Shown here: piece by piece, positions 16,973 to 26,063 of the stretch
Position numbering within the stretch: position 1 is the stretch's first letter
How the letters are laid out: each line of letters begins with the position of its first letter
Assembly (NCBI GenBank): GCA_002310995.1
Contig: DBYV01000035.1
Coordinates: 1-64,000 of the forward strand
DNA: 64,000 nucleotides
Source of the DNA: a bacterium UBP6_UBA1177
Lineage (GTDB): Bacteria > UBP6 > UBA1177
Direction of reading: 5' to 3'
Translations under genes and position numbers: made by a program
Notes under the pieces: generated by a model
What the model saw: only the letters and a program-made list of their open reading frames with translations
Database searches by the model: none
What the model was told of the DNA's origin: nothing

Positions 16973-17490
16973 ATTCCGCTGACAATTTTCCACTTTCCGT
17001 CTTCTTTGATGAATTTCATCTGGTTATTTTCCGAAACTCTGTGATTCGTCATGCCATCAGGCTGCATAAAGGCATTCTCTTCTGTCGGAGGTACTGTGCT
17101 TTTCATCTTGAATCTTACCTCAAAGAAAAATAGAAGTCTCGCCCTGTTTTCGTTGTCAGGATCAAACAAAAGATCTTTGATTATGCAGGTGATATTTACC
17201 TTTTCAAGGCTGTGGTAAGCATCCGAATTAAGGATTTCGACAAGTTTGTCGTAGTCAATATCATCATCAGCCTCGTCCGTTCCGTTCGTGTCGTAGTAGT
17301 CTTTCGAAACATACTCAAGAAAAATCTCGGGGTTTTGTTCCTTGAAACCTTTAATGTAGTAGCCGAAAACCGTCAGAATCTCCTTCGAATCTGGTGTTTC
17401 CTCGATATTCGTCCCCTTGATCATTTTAGGGCTGCATGCGACAGTCATAAACATCGAAAAAACAATCATCAGCATCATCAATTTTTTCAT
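16969..17490 (-). CDS. Lipoprotein, NTF2-like fold possible
   Basis: A 173-residue lipoprotein: MKKLMMLMIVFSMFMTVACS gives a signal peptide and lipobox (TVAC). The mature part (ILTVFGYYIKGFKEQNPEIF, ending FIKEDGKWKIVSG) has the pattern of small cone-shaped NTF2/SnoaL-like domains in bacterial lipoproteins. ATG at 17490 is chosen for its aggagg; the open frame extends upstream into gspN. It follows gspN by 19 bp and may be co-transcribed with the secretion genes; a pilotin-like role is only a guess. Confidence 0.7.
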   Translation of the reverse strand: MKKLMMLMIVFSMFMTVACSPKMIKGTNIEETPDSKEILTVFGYYIKGFKEQNPEIFLEYVSKDYYDTNGTDEADDDIDYDKLVEILNSDAYHSLEKVNITCIIKDLLFDPDNENRARLLFFFEVRFKMKSTVPPTEENAFMQPDGMTNHRVSENNQMKFIKEDGKWKIVSGI

Positions 17491-17509
17491 TTGTTCCTCC
17501 TTTAAATAT

Positions 17510-18946
17510 TTATTCTTCCTCTCCGTCTTTTTCTTCAGCCGCAGGTTTTGGCGGTTCGGCATCGCCTTCATCTTCCTGACTTTCACGGGCCTTTTTGACA
17601 GCTTCGATCTCTTCACGGGCTCTTCGGATTTCATTCATTGCCGCTTCCTGAGCCTCTTTGAGTCTAGCTGCCTCCTCCTGTCGCATTTTTTCATCTTCTT
17701 CTCTACGCGCTCTCTCCTCTCTTTCCCGCTGTTCGCGCTCTTCACGCTCCGCGCGCATCTTTTCTTCCTGCTCTTTTGCAGCTTCCTCCTTTCTTCTAAG
17801 CTCTTCCTCTTTGCGTTTGAGCTCGTCTTCTTTTTTCTTCAGTTCCTCATTTCCACCGTCTGCTTTTGCATCTTCTTTGTTCAAAGGAGCTGGCGGTGCG
17901 GCATTCAGTCTTTCCCTCTGTGGCAAACGTTCCTGTTTTTGAGGACGCTGCGGCCTTGACAAATTGTTCCTGCGCTGTTTGATATCGCCCCTTTCTTCTA
18001 ACGGAACCCTCTTTTGTATTTTATTCATCTGAGGATTATTCAAGAAACCTTTGAGACTAAAAGCAAAACTGTTTTCCTGCTCTCCTTTATAGGAGGAAAG
18101 CTGGCTTAAAAGCAAATTGAGCGCAACATTTTCGGTAATTTTAGCCATATCAGGAACTTTTGCCGAAATCTCAAGATCAAGCCTTGATGACATAAAGTTC
18201 CTAATGTTCAAATTGAGTTTTCCTGTAGCTTCAAGTTCAACAATGCCTTTAATAATCAGTTTTTTAATATCTGCTTTGTTGTCCGCAATCTCTGCTGAAA
18301 GCTCCAGTTCGCCGATAATTATCTTTCCGACATCAAAATCACCCATCGGGGTCGGGATTTTACCTCTAAGAACAACATCTGTACCGCTCAATTCTATCTT
18401 TCCGCTATATTTTCCCTCCTTATTACACATATTACCGCCGCCACTAAGCGCACCTGTCAGTACTACTTCAGCAAGAAACGGCTTCAGGACAGAAAGAGGA
18501 ACTTCCGAAGCATCAAGCGAATAACACGGGTTTTCACTGGTATCGAACGATGCATCAAGCCCGCCGCCTTGCGAATTTATATCTTCTACATGAATATCTC
18601 CGGCAGGGTGCCCTCCCAATGTTGCAAACAACGAAGGTGAAAAAGAGAATAATGCAAAAGTAACAACTTTATTCCCTTTCTGAAGCAGAGAACCTTCCTC
18701 GAACGAAATATTTCCGAAAAGCGATACATTTACATCCTCTGCCAGCAGAGCAAGATCCCTTACAAAAAGCTGTTCATTGACTTTGGAAATAACAAAATCG
18801 TCTGGAAAAAACACCTTCATTCCGATCCAGAGACCTATAAAAACCGCAGCATTTACAAACAATGCTCTCTTTAAAAGTACCTGGACTTTGCCTGGAATAG
18901 GCAAGTTTTTGATTTTGTTAAATATTTCAGAAAATTTATTCGCCAT
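17510..18946 (-). CDS. gspN: Type II secretion protein GspN with long charged C-terminal helix
   Basis: A 478-residue protein. The N-terminal part matches GspN: one membrane helix (ALFVNAAVFIGLWIGMKVFF, about residues 26-45), then a periplasmic domain with repeated LEISAKVPD-type strands to about residue 300. After a Pro/Arg linker a roughly 100-residue run of alternating Glu and Arg/Lys (about 360-460, for example EELRRKEEAAKEQEEKMRAE) predicts an extended single alpha helix or coiled coil. GspN proteins normally lack it. It overlaps gspM by 11 nt. Confidence 0.75.
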   Translation of the reverse strand: MANKFSEIFNKIKNLPIPGKVQVLLKRALFVNAAVFIGLWIGMKVFFPDDFVISKVNEQLFVRDLALLAEDVNVSLFGNISFEEGSLLQKGNKVVTFALFSFSPSLFATLGGHPAGDIHVEDINSQGGGLDASFDTSENPCYSLDASEVPLSVLKPFLAEVVLTGALSGGGNMCNKEGKYSGKIELSGTDVVLRGKIPTPMGDFDVGKIIIGELELSAEIADNKADIKKLIIKGIVELEATGKLNLNIRNFMSSRLDLEISAKVPDMAKITENVALNLLLSQLSSYKGEQENSFAFSLKGFLNNPQMNKIQKRVPLEERGDIKQRRNNLSRPQRPQKQERLPQRERLNAAPPAPLNKEDAKADGGNEELKKKEDELKRKEEELRRKEEAAKEQEEKMRAEREEREQREREERARREEDEKMRQEEAARLKEAQEAAMNEIRRAREEIEAVKKARESQEDEGDAEPPKPAAEEKDGEEE

Positions 18947-19484
18947 TTGCGCTCTCCTTTTTCATAGCTGCAACAACAAGCGAGACATCATAATTCTGTT
19001 TGTTGAAACGCTTTTTTATCGTTATCGAATCGACAAAAACGTAACGCCCTTTGTTTTCAAGCCCGTAAAGGAAGGTCAAGGTCTGATCAAGAGGGACTTC
19101 GCGAAGATTTAGTTCGATTCTTTCGATATTGATATCACCTTTTTTTCGCGGTTTTATCTCTTTTATCGAACTTATCGGAATACCAACGCTCTCCTTGACA
19201 GCCGATATATCGGAATTGAGATTCACATTGCTCGAATCTATGCTGTCCTGCATTTTCGAAGCCTCAGCCTGAGCCTTTTTAAAAAGTTCCTTCTTGGAAA
19301 CCATTTCCTGAATCATTTTTTCCTGCTCAACAATTGTATCCTTCCTGTCGTCTATCGCCGAACTCATGAAAAACCATATTGCGATAAAAATAAAAATCAT
19401 TACAAAAGTAAGAAAAGCCACAAGGATGGTACGTTCGCGTTCGCTGAAATTGCCTATTGCCTCTATAAGTTTTTCTTTCATCAT
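18936..19484 (-). CDS. gspM: Type II secretion protein GspM
   Basis: A 182-residue bitopic inner-membrane protein: short cytoplasmic start with NFSERERTILVAF, a membrane helix (VAFLTFVMIFIFIAIWFFM, about residues 22-42), a coiled-coil stretch and a small periplasmic ferredoxin-like domain (GDINIERIELNLREVPLDQT). GspM binds GspL in the assembly platform. It lies between gspL and gspN with short spacing. Confidence 0.8.
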   Translation of the reverse strand: MMKEKLIEAIGNFSERERTILVAFLTFVMIFIFIAIWFFMSSAIDDRKDTIVEQEKMIQEMVSKKELFKKAQAEASKMQDSIDSSNVNLNSDISAVKESVGIPISSIKEIKPRKKGDINIERIELNLREVPLDQTLTFLYGLENKGRYVFVDSITIKKRFNKQNYDVSLVVAAMKKESANGE

Positions 19485-19490
19485 ACCCTC

Positions 19491-20969
19491 CTAATCGTTG
19501 GCTTCCTTTCCTTTTTTCCTGCTCTTCTTAGCCTTTGGATCATCTTTTTTCGGTCCGGCATAGTTGAAGGAAATATTGAACGAACTCTTATCGCCTCTCG
19601 TGTTTATCTGACCTCTGTTTATCTCGTCAATCAAAGGGTCCTGTTCTAAAAGATCGGTGAATTTGTTAATGTCATCAAGACTACTGCTTGTTCCTACGAC
19701 CCTGATCTTTCCCTCCTCCTTTATCGATATTTCGGAGACTTCGATTGTGCTGTTTTCAAACGTAAAATAAGGGAAAACTATTTCCATGATGTAGAGTGCA
19801 CTGTAAGGATAAACCGCCTTTTTGTCGGCCGTACTAGCCTCTCCTTTTATCGATTTGTCCATTATCGACAACGCCTGACGAAGCGAAGGCATCTCCTTGC
19901 CGATAACATCCTTCATAAGTTGTTTTGTTCTCTCTTCGCCGGCCGTTATCCTTTCGTCCAGATACTTTATTCTCATTTCCATGCCGACAACAAGCATAAG
20001 TATTGCAGCAACATAGAGAAAAAGCGCAATTATCGCCCTCTTTTTAAGGAAAGCGAATCCACCTTTGTAAGCGAAATCACCTGTTGCGAAATTTACTGTA
20101 CTGTCGTTGTCCACAGATTCAGAAATCATCTCAAGCTGAGTCGCAAAATCATAAACTATAAATTTCGAATTGGAAAAAACGGAAGAATCCATTTCACAGA
20201 CTATCTTTTCAGATCCTGCGGGAAGAATACCGCCAATAAAGACTGCCGTTTCTCCCGGATCTCCGGCAAAAGGAGCAAAAAAAACGAATATCTTTTCAAA
20301 AAACGAAATTATTGTCTTGCGGATTCTCACTTCAATATCGCTCAGTTCGCCTGGTTCGCTGAGATCACCGGCGACGCTGAGCCATGAATCAAGTTCTGCC
20401 TGAGGGTCTTCGCCGCCGAAAATTGAAAGCATATCACTTCTGAGTTCGTTCAAACCCCCGTTTCTTACAATCTGACCGTCAGGAAAAACCATGATGACGT
20501 ATTCATCGTTCACAAATATCGCCTTTTTCAGAGGAATATCTGACTTGAAGAAAAGGACTTCCTCTGGAACTATGCTTCTGACCTTCTCTCTTGCCGAATC
20601 ATCGAAATCAAGCAATGCCTTGCGGATGACATCCTTACCTGCCGCAAAAACATTCATGTCGCTGCTTCCCTTCTGGAAGTTTTTGACCTCAATCATCATA
20701 TCGTCCTCTTTGAACGGAGTTTCGGACTCTATATCCTGAGCGACAATTTTTTTGAGATATGAATGTTTTACCGGAGGATAATTCCTAGCGTAGTAGAGCA
20801 TTTCCCTGCCGGAGCAGATAAAATCTATGTAATCGAAGTTTTTAAAAAGCTCGGCAGCCTCTTCTTTACCGGCAAATTCACTCTTTTCAAAGGTCGTTTT
20901 GTTGTATTCCTTCGAAAAAGTGTCTATCAGGAATCCGCCGTTTGCCGCCCTGCATGAAGCAAATTTCAT
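19491..20969 (-). CDS. gspL: Type II secretion protein GspL (PilM/PilN-like)
   Basis: A 492-residue bitopic protein. The cytoplasmic actin-like part covers about residues 1-320 (FICSGREMLYYARNYP, DIESETPFKEDDMMIEV). A membrane helix (AIIALFLYVAAILMLVVGME) sits near residue 325, followed by a coiled coil and a PilN-like periplasmic domain (EDGKIRVVGTSSS-type strand at about 425-470). It recruits the secretion ATPase GspE, which is not in this window. The lysine-rich tail (KAKKSRKKGKE) is unusual. Confidence 0.8.
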   Translation of the reverse strand: MKFASCRAANGGFLIDTFSKEYNKTTFEKSEFAGKEEAAELFKNFDYIDFICSGREMLYYARNYPPVKHSYLKKIVAQDIESETPFKEDDMMIEVKNFQKGSSDMNVFAAGKDVIRKALLDFDDSAREKVRSIVPEEVLFFKSDIPLKKAIFVNDEYVIMVFPDGQIVRNGGLNELRSDMLSIFGGEDPQAELDSWLSVAGDLSEPGELSDIEVRIRKTIISFFEKIFVFFAPFAGDPGETAVFIGGILPAGSEKIVCEMDSSVFSNSKFIVYDFATQLEMISESVDNDSTVNFATGDFAYKGGFAFLKKRAIIALFLYVAAILMLVVGMEMRIKYLDERITAGEERTKQLMKDVIGKEMPSLRQALSIMDKSIKGEASTADKKAVYPYSALYIMEIVFPYFTFENSTIEVSEISIKEEGKIRVVGTSSSLDDINKFTDLLEQDPLIDEINRGQINTRGDKSSFNISFNYAGPKKDDPKAKKSRKKGKEAND

Positions 20970-20993
20970 TTTTTACCTCACCTTGATAATAAA

Positions 20994-22229
20994 TTATCCT
21001 TCCCTGTAATAGTAAATGTTACCCTCTCGGTCCACAATCATCTCGACCCAGCTTTCAATCCCTTCCTTTATGCCGATAGCCTTAATGCGATAGACGCTTC
21101 CAGTCGTATCGGCGATTTCGGATATCGATTTATCGAGCGAAACCCCTTCGTCGGCACATGCCTGAATGAAATCGTCACGTTTCGCAAAACCGTACTGCGC
21201 CCTTTTGGCAAGAATCTTTCCAAGAAGTTCGCGCATTGCATCTTCGTTGTAGAACACTGTCAAAGCCTTGTCGACCGCATAAGCCCTGATCAAACCTTCC
21301 AGCATATCATGGTTTGCCTTATTCACATTGATTTTTCCGGTGGAATATATCGTGATGTGCGGCTCAAGAATCTTGAAAACAAGATCATCTACGCCGTAAA
21401 CCATCATCAGTTCCTGAACGGTATCGAATTTGGAGTTTTTAACTTTATACTCAGGTTCGAAATCATCATAGTTCGACTGTTCGTCGCCGCCTGTCATATA
21501 CTTCGCGCCATCGGTATATTTATCATCACCCATATCGACCCAGTCAACAATGTTCTGAATAAGTTCCTCTCGGTCGACATATTCAGCCCTCGAAGTGTTT
21601 TCAAGAAAGATAAAATCATAAAACTCAGGTTCAATCAGGGCTTCAAGCATTTTTATAATCGCCCCTTTCGTGCCGTAAGCCAGTTGATTAAGGTTGATTT
21701 TCGTATCTTCGCCCTTGAATTCAACCTTGAAGTCTCCAGGAAACTGAAATATCGGATCTCCTGTCTCGGTATAAGTATATTCACCTTCTTCATCGTTTGT
21801 CGCGGCACCTTTCGGATTTTCGACATCGCTTGAAGAAACAACATCCTCGATATCAACAAAAGGTCCTGCATTGGTAAAAGTGCGAAGAACGGCCGTGTCC
21901 ATCGGAATTATATCCCATATTTCTATCTGCTGTGACATATCAAACTGCTTTAAAAGGCTTTCTACCTGCTTCTGAAGATCAAAAATAATAACCGCAAAAT
22001 TCACTGCACTTGAAGCTAAAGCCTGAGCCTCTGCCTTGTGTTTGTAGTTCATCGCAAGATCAAATTCAGTCTTTGCTTCGTAGTTCATATCACTTACTAT
22101 CGGAAGCATAACAGCTATCATAACAAGGACAAGAACAAGGGCAAACCCGCGCTTTTTCCCTTTCGGGTCTTTTTCAGCACTTGCCTTAGCGTGCAGGCTT
22201 GACTTTATTTTGTCCAACAAATTCAACAT
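20994..22229 (-). CDS. gspK: Type II secretion minor pseudopilin GspK
   Basis: A 411-residue large minor pseudopilin. The prepilin peptidase site is KKRG/FALVLVLVMIAVMLPIV near residue 29, with no Glu at position 5, as normal for GspK at the pseudopilus tip. The large alpha domain contains EDVVSS, NQLAYGTKG and IQNIVDWVDMGDDKYTDGAK, and a C-terminal helix-hairpin-helix-like KINVNKANHDMLEGLI. A long basic leader of about 28 residues precedes the cleavage site. Confidence 0.88.
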   Translation of the reverse strand: MLNLLDKIKSSLHAKASAEKDPKGKKRGFALVLVLVMIAVMLPIVSDMNYEAKTEFDLAMNYKHKAEAQALASSAVNFAVIIFDLQKQVESLLKQFDMSQQIEIWDIIPMDTAVLRTFTNAGPFVDIEDVVSSSDVENPKGAATNDEEGEYTYTETGDPIFQFPGDFKVEFKGEDTKINLNQLAYGTKGAIIKMLEALIEPEFYDFIFLENTSRAEYVDREELIQNIVDWVDMGDDKYTDGAKYMTGGDEQSNYDDFEPEYKVKNSKFDTVQELMMVYGVDDLVFKILEPHITIYSTGKINVNKANHDMLEGLIRAYAVDKALTVFYNEDAMRELLGKILAKRAQYGFAKRDDFIQACADEGVSLDKSISEIADTTGSVYRIKAIGIKEGIESWVEMIVDREGNIYYYREG

Positions 22230-22230
22230 G

Positions 22231-22884
22231 TTAAAAACTAAATGGTTTAGTCATCTTAAGGTTTACTACAGTTTCTATCTTATAGTCTTCTTTGCCGAAA
22301 TCCCCTTCTTCGGCAATCATCGTAATCTTTACTTTCGGTGGAAGTGAGTTGACGTTGTCGATGCTTTCTGTGTTCCAGTGGTCAACCCACTCTTTTGTCG
22401 TTGTACGCCAATACTCGAATTTTATGCTCTTGAAACCTTTGAGAACAGGATAAACATTGCCTCCCCTTTCAGGGTCTTCGTCAACCCAAAGGCTTTCCCT
22501 GCGCATAAGAATGTTTTCACCCTCAACATTCTCTCCGTAATACTCAATCTCAGTCTGATCGCACTGCTTGAATCCGGCAGCCATTTTAACGTGGTTGATA
22601 GTCGCAAAAGTGAGATGGCTCACAGGGTCGTCATCTTCGCTCTTAAATATTGTCTTATGCGTCTCTTCAGGAGCTCCTTTGTTTACTGTAAGATAAGCAT
22701 TTTTCAAATCACTGCGGATAAGTTCAAGCGTGAAATATATGCTGCGCTCCCTCTCTGTTACAGCCTTTATCTTGGCCCTGCCACTCAAAAGGTTGGAAAA
22801 CGAGAAATAAACTGATGCCACCAGTATTACAGTTATGCTCATTGCAAGAAGAACTTCTATGAGAGTAAAACCTTTTTTCATCAT
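22231..22884 (-). CDS. gspJ: Type II secretion minor pseudopilin GspJ
   Basis: A 217-residue minor pseudopilin with leader MMKKG/FTLIEVLLAMSITVILVASV, including Glu5. The globular part (LELIRSDLKNAYLTV, GFKSIKFEYW, PPKVKITMI) fits GspJ, which joins GspI and GspK in the tip complex. The ATG overlaps the gspI stop by 4 nt. Confidence 0.88.
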   Translation of the reverse strand: MMKKGFTLIEVLLAMSITVILVASVYFSFSNLLSGRAKIKAVTERERSIYFTLELIRSDLKNAYLTVNKGAPEETHKTIFKSEDDDPVSHLTFATINHVKMAAGFKQCDQTEIEYYGENVEGENILMRRESLWVDEDPERGGNVYPVLKGFKSIKFEYWRTTTKEWVDHWNTESIDNVNSLPPKVKITMIAEEGDFGKEDYKIETVVNLKMTKPFSF

Positions 22885-23621
22885 TTGCCTTTGGGAGCTC
22901 CTCCGCCGTTAATCATATTGTTCATGCCTGGAGTCCCTTTATTGAGGCCTTCGAACCTGTTTTTCTGAGAACCTTTGCCTCCTTTGCCGCCCTTCCCTTT
23001 GTTTCCTTTGCTGTCGCCTGTATACTGCTGGAACGTTTTTACTGTTCCGTCAGTTGTCAGAAACACAGTAAAAACAACTTTTTCCGATTCTTTTACACCT
23101 TCACCCCAAAATACCGAAACGGTAAGCTTGCGGATTCTCTCCTTAAAGAAATCTTCGATGTTACCTTTTGCAAGAGAAAGCATTGAAGCACTCTGGTCGA
23201 GATAAGAACCATCATCAGCGCTCGTTGAAAAGTCTGGGAGCGGGATAAAAACGCGCTTTACTGAATATTTCCAGCGAAAACCTTCGTATTCCCTATCTTC
23301 AAAATCACCTTCTTCCTCTGTTTCGTCATCAGGAAGTCCTTCTTCTTTTATAATTTCCTCAACATCGTGCAGTTTAAGACGACAGAGTTCTGTTCCGAGA
23401 TAGATGTTGTGAACCTTCGAAGCATATATATAACTTGCTGAAATTATTCTAGAAGCTGCAAAAAGAACACCGGAGAGGATAGTTATCGCCGCAAGAACCT
23501 CAATAAGTGAAAAACCTCTTTTAGGCTCCCCTGATGCAGGGGAGCTGGCAGCTCTGCTGACTGAGGGGTTATTGAACGCAGGGGAGCTGGCAACCGCAGG
23601 TTGACTGAGAGGTCTAATCAT
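22881..23621 (-). CDS. gspI: Type II secretion minor pseudopilin GspI with repeat-derived leader
   Basis: A minor pseudopilin of 246 residues. The processing site is KRG/FSLIEVLAAITILSGVLF, normally within the first ten residues; here it is preceded by about 35 residues encoded by a dispersed repeat (PLSQPAVASSPA..., SVSRAASSPASGEP). The start is ATG at 23621, overlapping the gspH stop (TGATG); a GTG one codon earlier is possible. The C-terminus has Gly/Lys-rich low complexity (KGNKGKGGKGGKGSQ). Prepilin peptidase tolerates variable leaders, so it may still be processed. Confidence 0.82.
   Translation of the reverse strand: MIRPLSQPAVASSPAFNNPSVSRAASSPASGEPKRGFSLIEVLAAITILSGVLFAASRIISASYIYASKVHNIYLGTELCRLKLHDVEEIIKEEGLPDDETEEEGDFEDREYEGFRWKYSVKRVFIPLPDFSTSADDGSYLDQSASMLSLAKGNIEDFFKERIRKLTVSVFWGEGVKESEKVVFTVFLTTDGTVKTFQQYTGDSKGNKGKGGKGGKGSQKNRFEGLNKGTPGMNNMINGGGAPKGK
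23525..23615. repeat. Dispersed hairpin repeat within the start of gspI
   Basis: A perfect 9-bp hairpin GCTCCCCTG/CAGGGGAGC (23525-23533, 23537-23545) is followed by GACTGAGGGG and a second partial copy (CAGGGGAGCTGGCAACC...GACTGAGAGG). A third copy of the same family lies at 35338-35385 in intergenic DNA. In gspI the element is in frame. Confidence 0.8.
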
Positions 23622-24445
23622 CACGATTTTCCCTCCGCATCCTGGTCTTTCAGCAGTTCTCTCATATCTTCAATCTCGTCTTCAAAGCTTCCTGACTCAA
23701 TTTTCACGTTGAGAAACATATCGGAAGTAATATAGACATAACTTTCTTCCCCGTCTTCAGTCTCTTCTCCCAAAGAAAGATAAAAAGGCTCGATCCTCCC
23801 TTCAGGAAAAATATAGATAAAGACTTTCGGCTCCTTTCCTTTATTGTCGGAATCGAGGAAATCACCCCGCTTTACGATTTCAGGCGTGTGATATGCAAAA
23901 AAACCTGTAACAATAAGCCCTTTTGCAAATTTTTTCTCGCCTGAATTTTTTGTGAACTCCGGTTTCAGAATAGCTTTCAGAGAGCGTCTGTCGGGAATAA
24001 AATTTTCGTAGTTGTAGTAATCCGAATTTTCCAGATCTTCCTGCGAAGAAAGAAGCCGTGCTTTCTCAAGAAGGTTTTCTGCACCAAGCGCGGAACCCTT
24101 TCCGGCAAAAGGATCACTTCCCTTGCCGTTTTCCATCCTTTCGATAAGTTTTTCGTTTTCCTCTTCCTTTGCAGCTGCAGCTTCTCCAGTAAAAAGATAG
24201 AACGGTGTTTCGCTTTTCTCAGTCCAGTAGCTCCCTTTTTCCAGATCGATAACAAGACGGATATACTCTTTGTTGCGCACCGCCTGCATGAAGCTGTAAC
24301 GCAGAAACGAATTGAAACCGCCCATTTCGGCACTTGCCTGATAACGTCCGAAGCGGTTCACACCCGCAACGGAAAAGCCGGCGATAACTATGGCTATCGC
24401 AGCTACGGCAAGCATTTCGACCATGGAAAATCCGGATCTTTTCAT
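23621..24445 (-). CDS. gspH: Type II secretion minor pseudopilin GspH
   Basis: A 274-residue protein with prepilin leader MKRSG/FSMVEMLAVAAIAIVIAG (Glu5 present). Length exceeds classical GspH (about 150-190), because of an insertion rich in charged residues around 90-130. The strand segment EYIRLVIDLEKGSYW is typical of the GspH/FimT family. It lies 2 bp after gspG. Confidence 0.82.
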   Translation of the reverse strand: MKRSGFSMVEMLAVAAIAIVIAGFSVAGVNRFGRYQASAEMGGFNSFLRYSFMQAVRNKEYIRLVIDLEKGSYWTEKSETPFYLFTGEAAAAKEEENEKLIERMENGKGSDPFAGKGSALGAENLLEKARLLSSQEDLENSDYYNYENFIPDRRSLKAILKPEFTKNSGEKKFAKGLIVTGFFAYHTPEIVKRGDFLDSDNKGKEPKVFIYIFPEGRIEPFYLSLGEETEDGEESYVYITSDMFLNVKIESGSFEDEIEDMRELLKDQDAEGKS

Positions 24446-24447
24446 AA

Positions 24448-24879
24448 TTAGTCGTCTTCCCAGTTGGTTATATCGTCGTTTCCGCCTTCTTTGCCGTCAG
24501 GACCAAAGGAATAAAGGTCGAAGCTGTCTTCGTTGTTGCTTCCCGGATAAATGTAAACATATTCGTTTCCCCACGGGTCCTGAGGAACTTTTTTCTCTTT
24601 CAGAATTTTTTCTTCAACAAGTCTCGAAAGACCGTCGTCGCTGTCAGGATAACGCCCGAACTCGGTTTTATAAAGGTCAAGCGCGTTTGAAATCGTGCCG
24701 ATGTCAATCTTTGCCTGTTTTATCTTCGATTTATCGAGATAACCCATAACACCGACGCCGACAGCACCCATGATCATCGTCATAATCGTGATCGTTACCA
24801 TGATTTCAAGAAGCGAAAAGCCTTTCGACGCCTCTTTCGCGTTTGCTTTGATCAAAGCCTTAAAAAATCTCTTAAACAT
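24448..24879 (-). CDS. gspG: Type II secretion major pseudopilin GspG
   Basis: The main subunit of the pseudopilus piston. The 143 residues have leader ...EASKG/FSLLEIMVTITIMTMIMG, the helix region KIKQAKIDIGTISNALDLYK, FGRYPDSDDGLSRLVE, and the calcium-site end DPWGNEYVYIYPG...FDLYSFGPDGKEGGNDDI, all diagnostic for GspG. The leader is long (about 19 residues). First gene of the gsp cluster here; gspC, D, E, F are not in the window. Ribosome binding site aggagg. Confidence 0.95.
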   Translation of the reverse strand: MFKRFFKALIKANAKEASKGFSLLEIMVTITIMTMIMGAVGVGVMGYLDKSKIKQAKIDIGTISNALDLYKTEFGRYPDSDDGLSRLVEEKILKEKKVPQDPWGNEYVYIYPGSNNEDSFDLYSFGPDGKEGGNDDITNWEDD

Positions 24880-25088
24880 AAAAACCTCCTGAAAAAAACG
24901 TAAAAAAACTAAAACCTATAAATTAAGCAACTCGAGTGCCACAAAATTTATTTAATAAATTCAGCAATTTACAAACTCAAAAAGAATGTCAATTCGGCAA
25001 TTTGACAATTTGTCAGCAAAGCCATAGCAAAAACCGTACAAATTATGAAGAAATCTCTGTGGTTATATACGTTCCGGATTTCAGAGGA
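24880..25088. other. AT-rich intergenic region before gspG
   Basis: A 209-bp non-coding stretch between the FecCD gene and gspG. It holds a short palindrome TGACAATTTGTCA at 25003-25015 that could be an operator or a weak terminator. No convincing promoter was found. Confidence 0.4.
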
Positions 25089-26063
25089 CTACTTCGATTT
25101 TATCAGGATAACAAGAAAAAACGGCCCTCCGACAAGAGAAGTCACTACTCCGACAGGAATTTCCGATGGAGCTATAACAGTTCTCGAAACTGCGTCCGAA
25201 AGCATAAGTATGCATCCTCCGGTGAGAAGCGCAGCAAATGCTAAAGGCGCGTGCTTTCTTCCAGTAAGTCTCCCAGCGATATGAGGTGCCATCATGCCGA
25301 TAAAACCTATAGGTCCAACTTGAGAAACAACGACTGCGACAGCTAAAGAAACGGTAAAAAGAAGAATGTTGCCGATTACATTCATGTTAACGCCGCGTGT
25401 CGTCGCGATATCAGAATCTATCCGCATGAGATCAAGTTCTCTGTGGAAAAAGAGCGAAACAAATATCATTACAACAAAAGCCGGAATAATTTTTAGGACT
25501 GTCGAAAAACCTGTAAAATCAAGGCTTCCCATCATCCAGTGAATCATCATCGCGCTTTCACTTCCGCTTGCGATATACTGGATGAAAAGTATAAGTCCGC
25601 TGCATATAAAGTTGACCGCGACTCCGGCTAAAAGAAGAAATCCAGTATCAAACCTTTTTTTGAGGCGGCCTGCCGAATAGATGAAAACAACGGTCAGAAA
25701 GGCACATACAAAACTGAAGAGCTGTGTAATCGGAAGAGCAAAAGCAAACCCCGAAAAAAGCTTTATCGCCGTTACCGCCCCCAAAGCTGCGCCGCTGCTC
25801 ACTCCGAGTGTATATGGTGTCGCGAGATCATTCTTGAACATAGACTGAAACACCATTCCGCAAAGTGCCAAAGTAGCCCCACAGACAAAAGCGCCTAAAG
25901 TTCTCGGAACTCTTATGTTCCAGAATATATTCGAAGCCGCGTTTTCACCGAAGATTTCCCTCAACGGCATTTCAATATATCCGAAAAAAGGAAGAATCGC
26001 GAGGAGTATCAAAGAGAGTAGCGCTATAGCGGCAATTTTGACGATATTAAGCTTCACCGACAT
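25089..26063 (-). CDS. FecCD/BtuC-family ABC transporter permease
   Basis: A 324-residue inner-membrane permease for iron-siderophore, heme or cobalamin import. It has about nine to ten helices and the family signature regions IRVPRTLGAFVCGATLALCG, YTLGVSSGAALGAV, GPIGFIGMMAPHIAGRLTG and ILMLSDAVSRTV...EIPVGVVTSLVGGPFF. The expected substrate-binding protein and ATPase are not adjacent; the gene is last in an operon with an amidase, a barrel and a diguanylate cyclase, overlapping the amidase gene by 1 nt. Substrate cannot be assigned. Confidence 0.92.
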   Translation of the reverse strand: MSVKLNIVKIAAIALLSLILLAILPFFGYIEMPLREIFGENAASNIFWNIRVPRTLGAFVCGATLALCGMVFQSMFKNDLATPYTLGVSSGAALGAVTAIKLFSGFAFALPITQLFSFVCAFLTVVFIYSAGRLKKRFDTGFLLLAGVAVNFICSGLILFIQYIASGSESAMMIHWMMGSLDFTGFSTVLKIIPAFVVMIFVSLFFHRELDLMRIDSDIATTRGVNMNVIGNILLFTVSLAVAVVVSQVGPIGFIGMMAPHIAGRLTGRKHAPLAFAALLTGGCILMLSDAVSRTVIAPSEIPVGVVTSLVGGPFFLVILIKSK

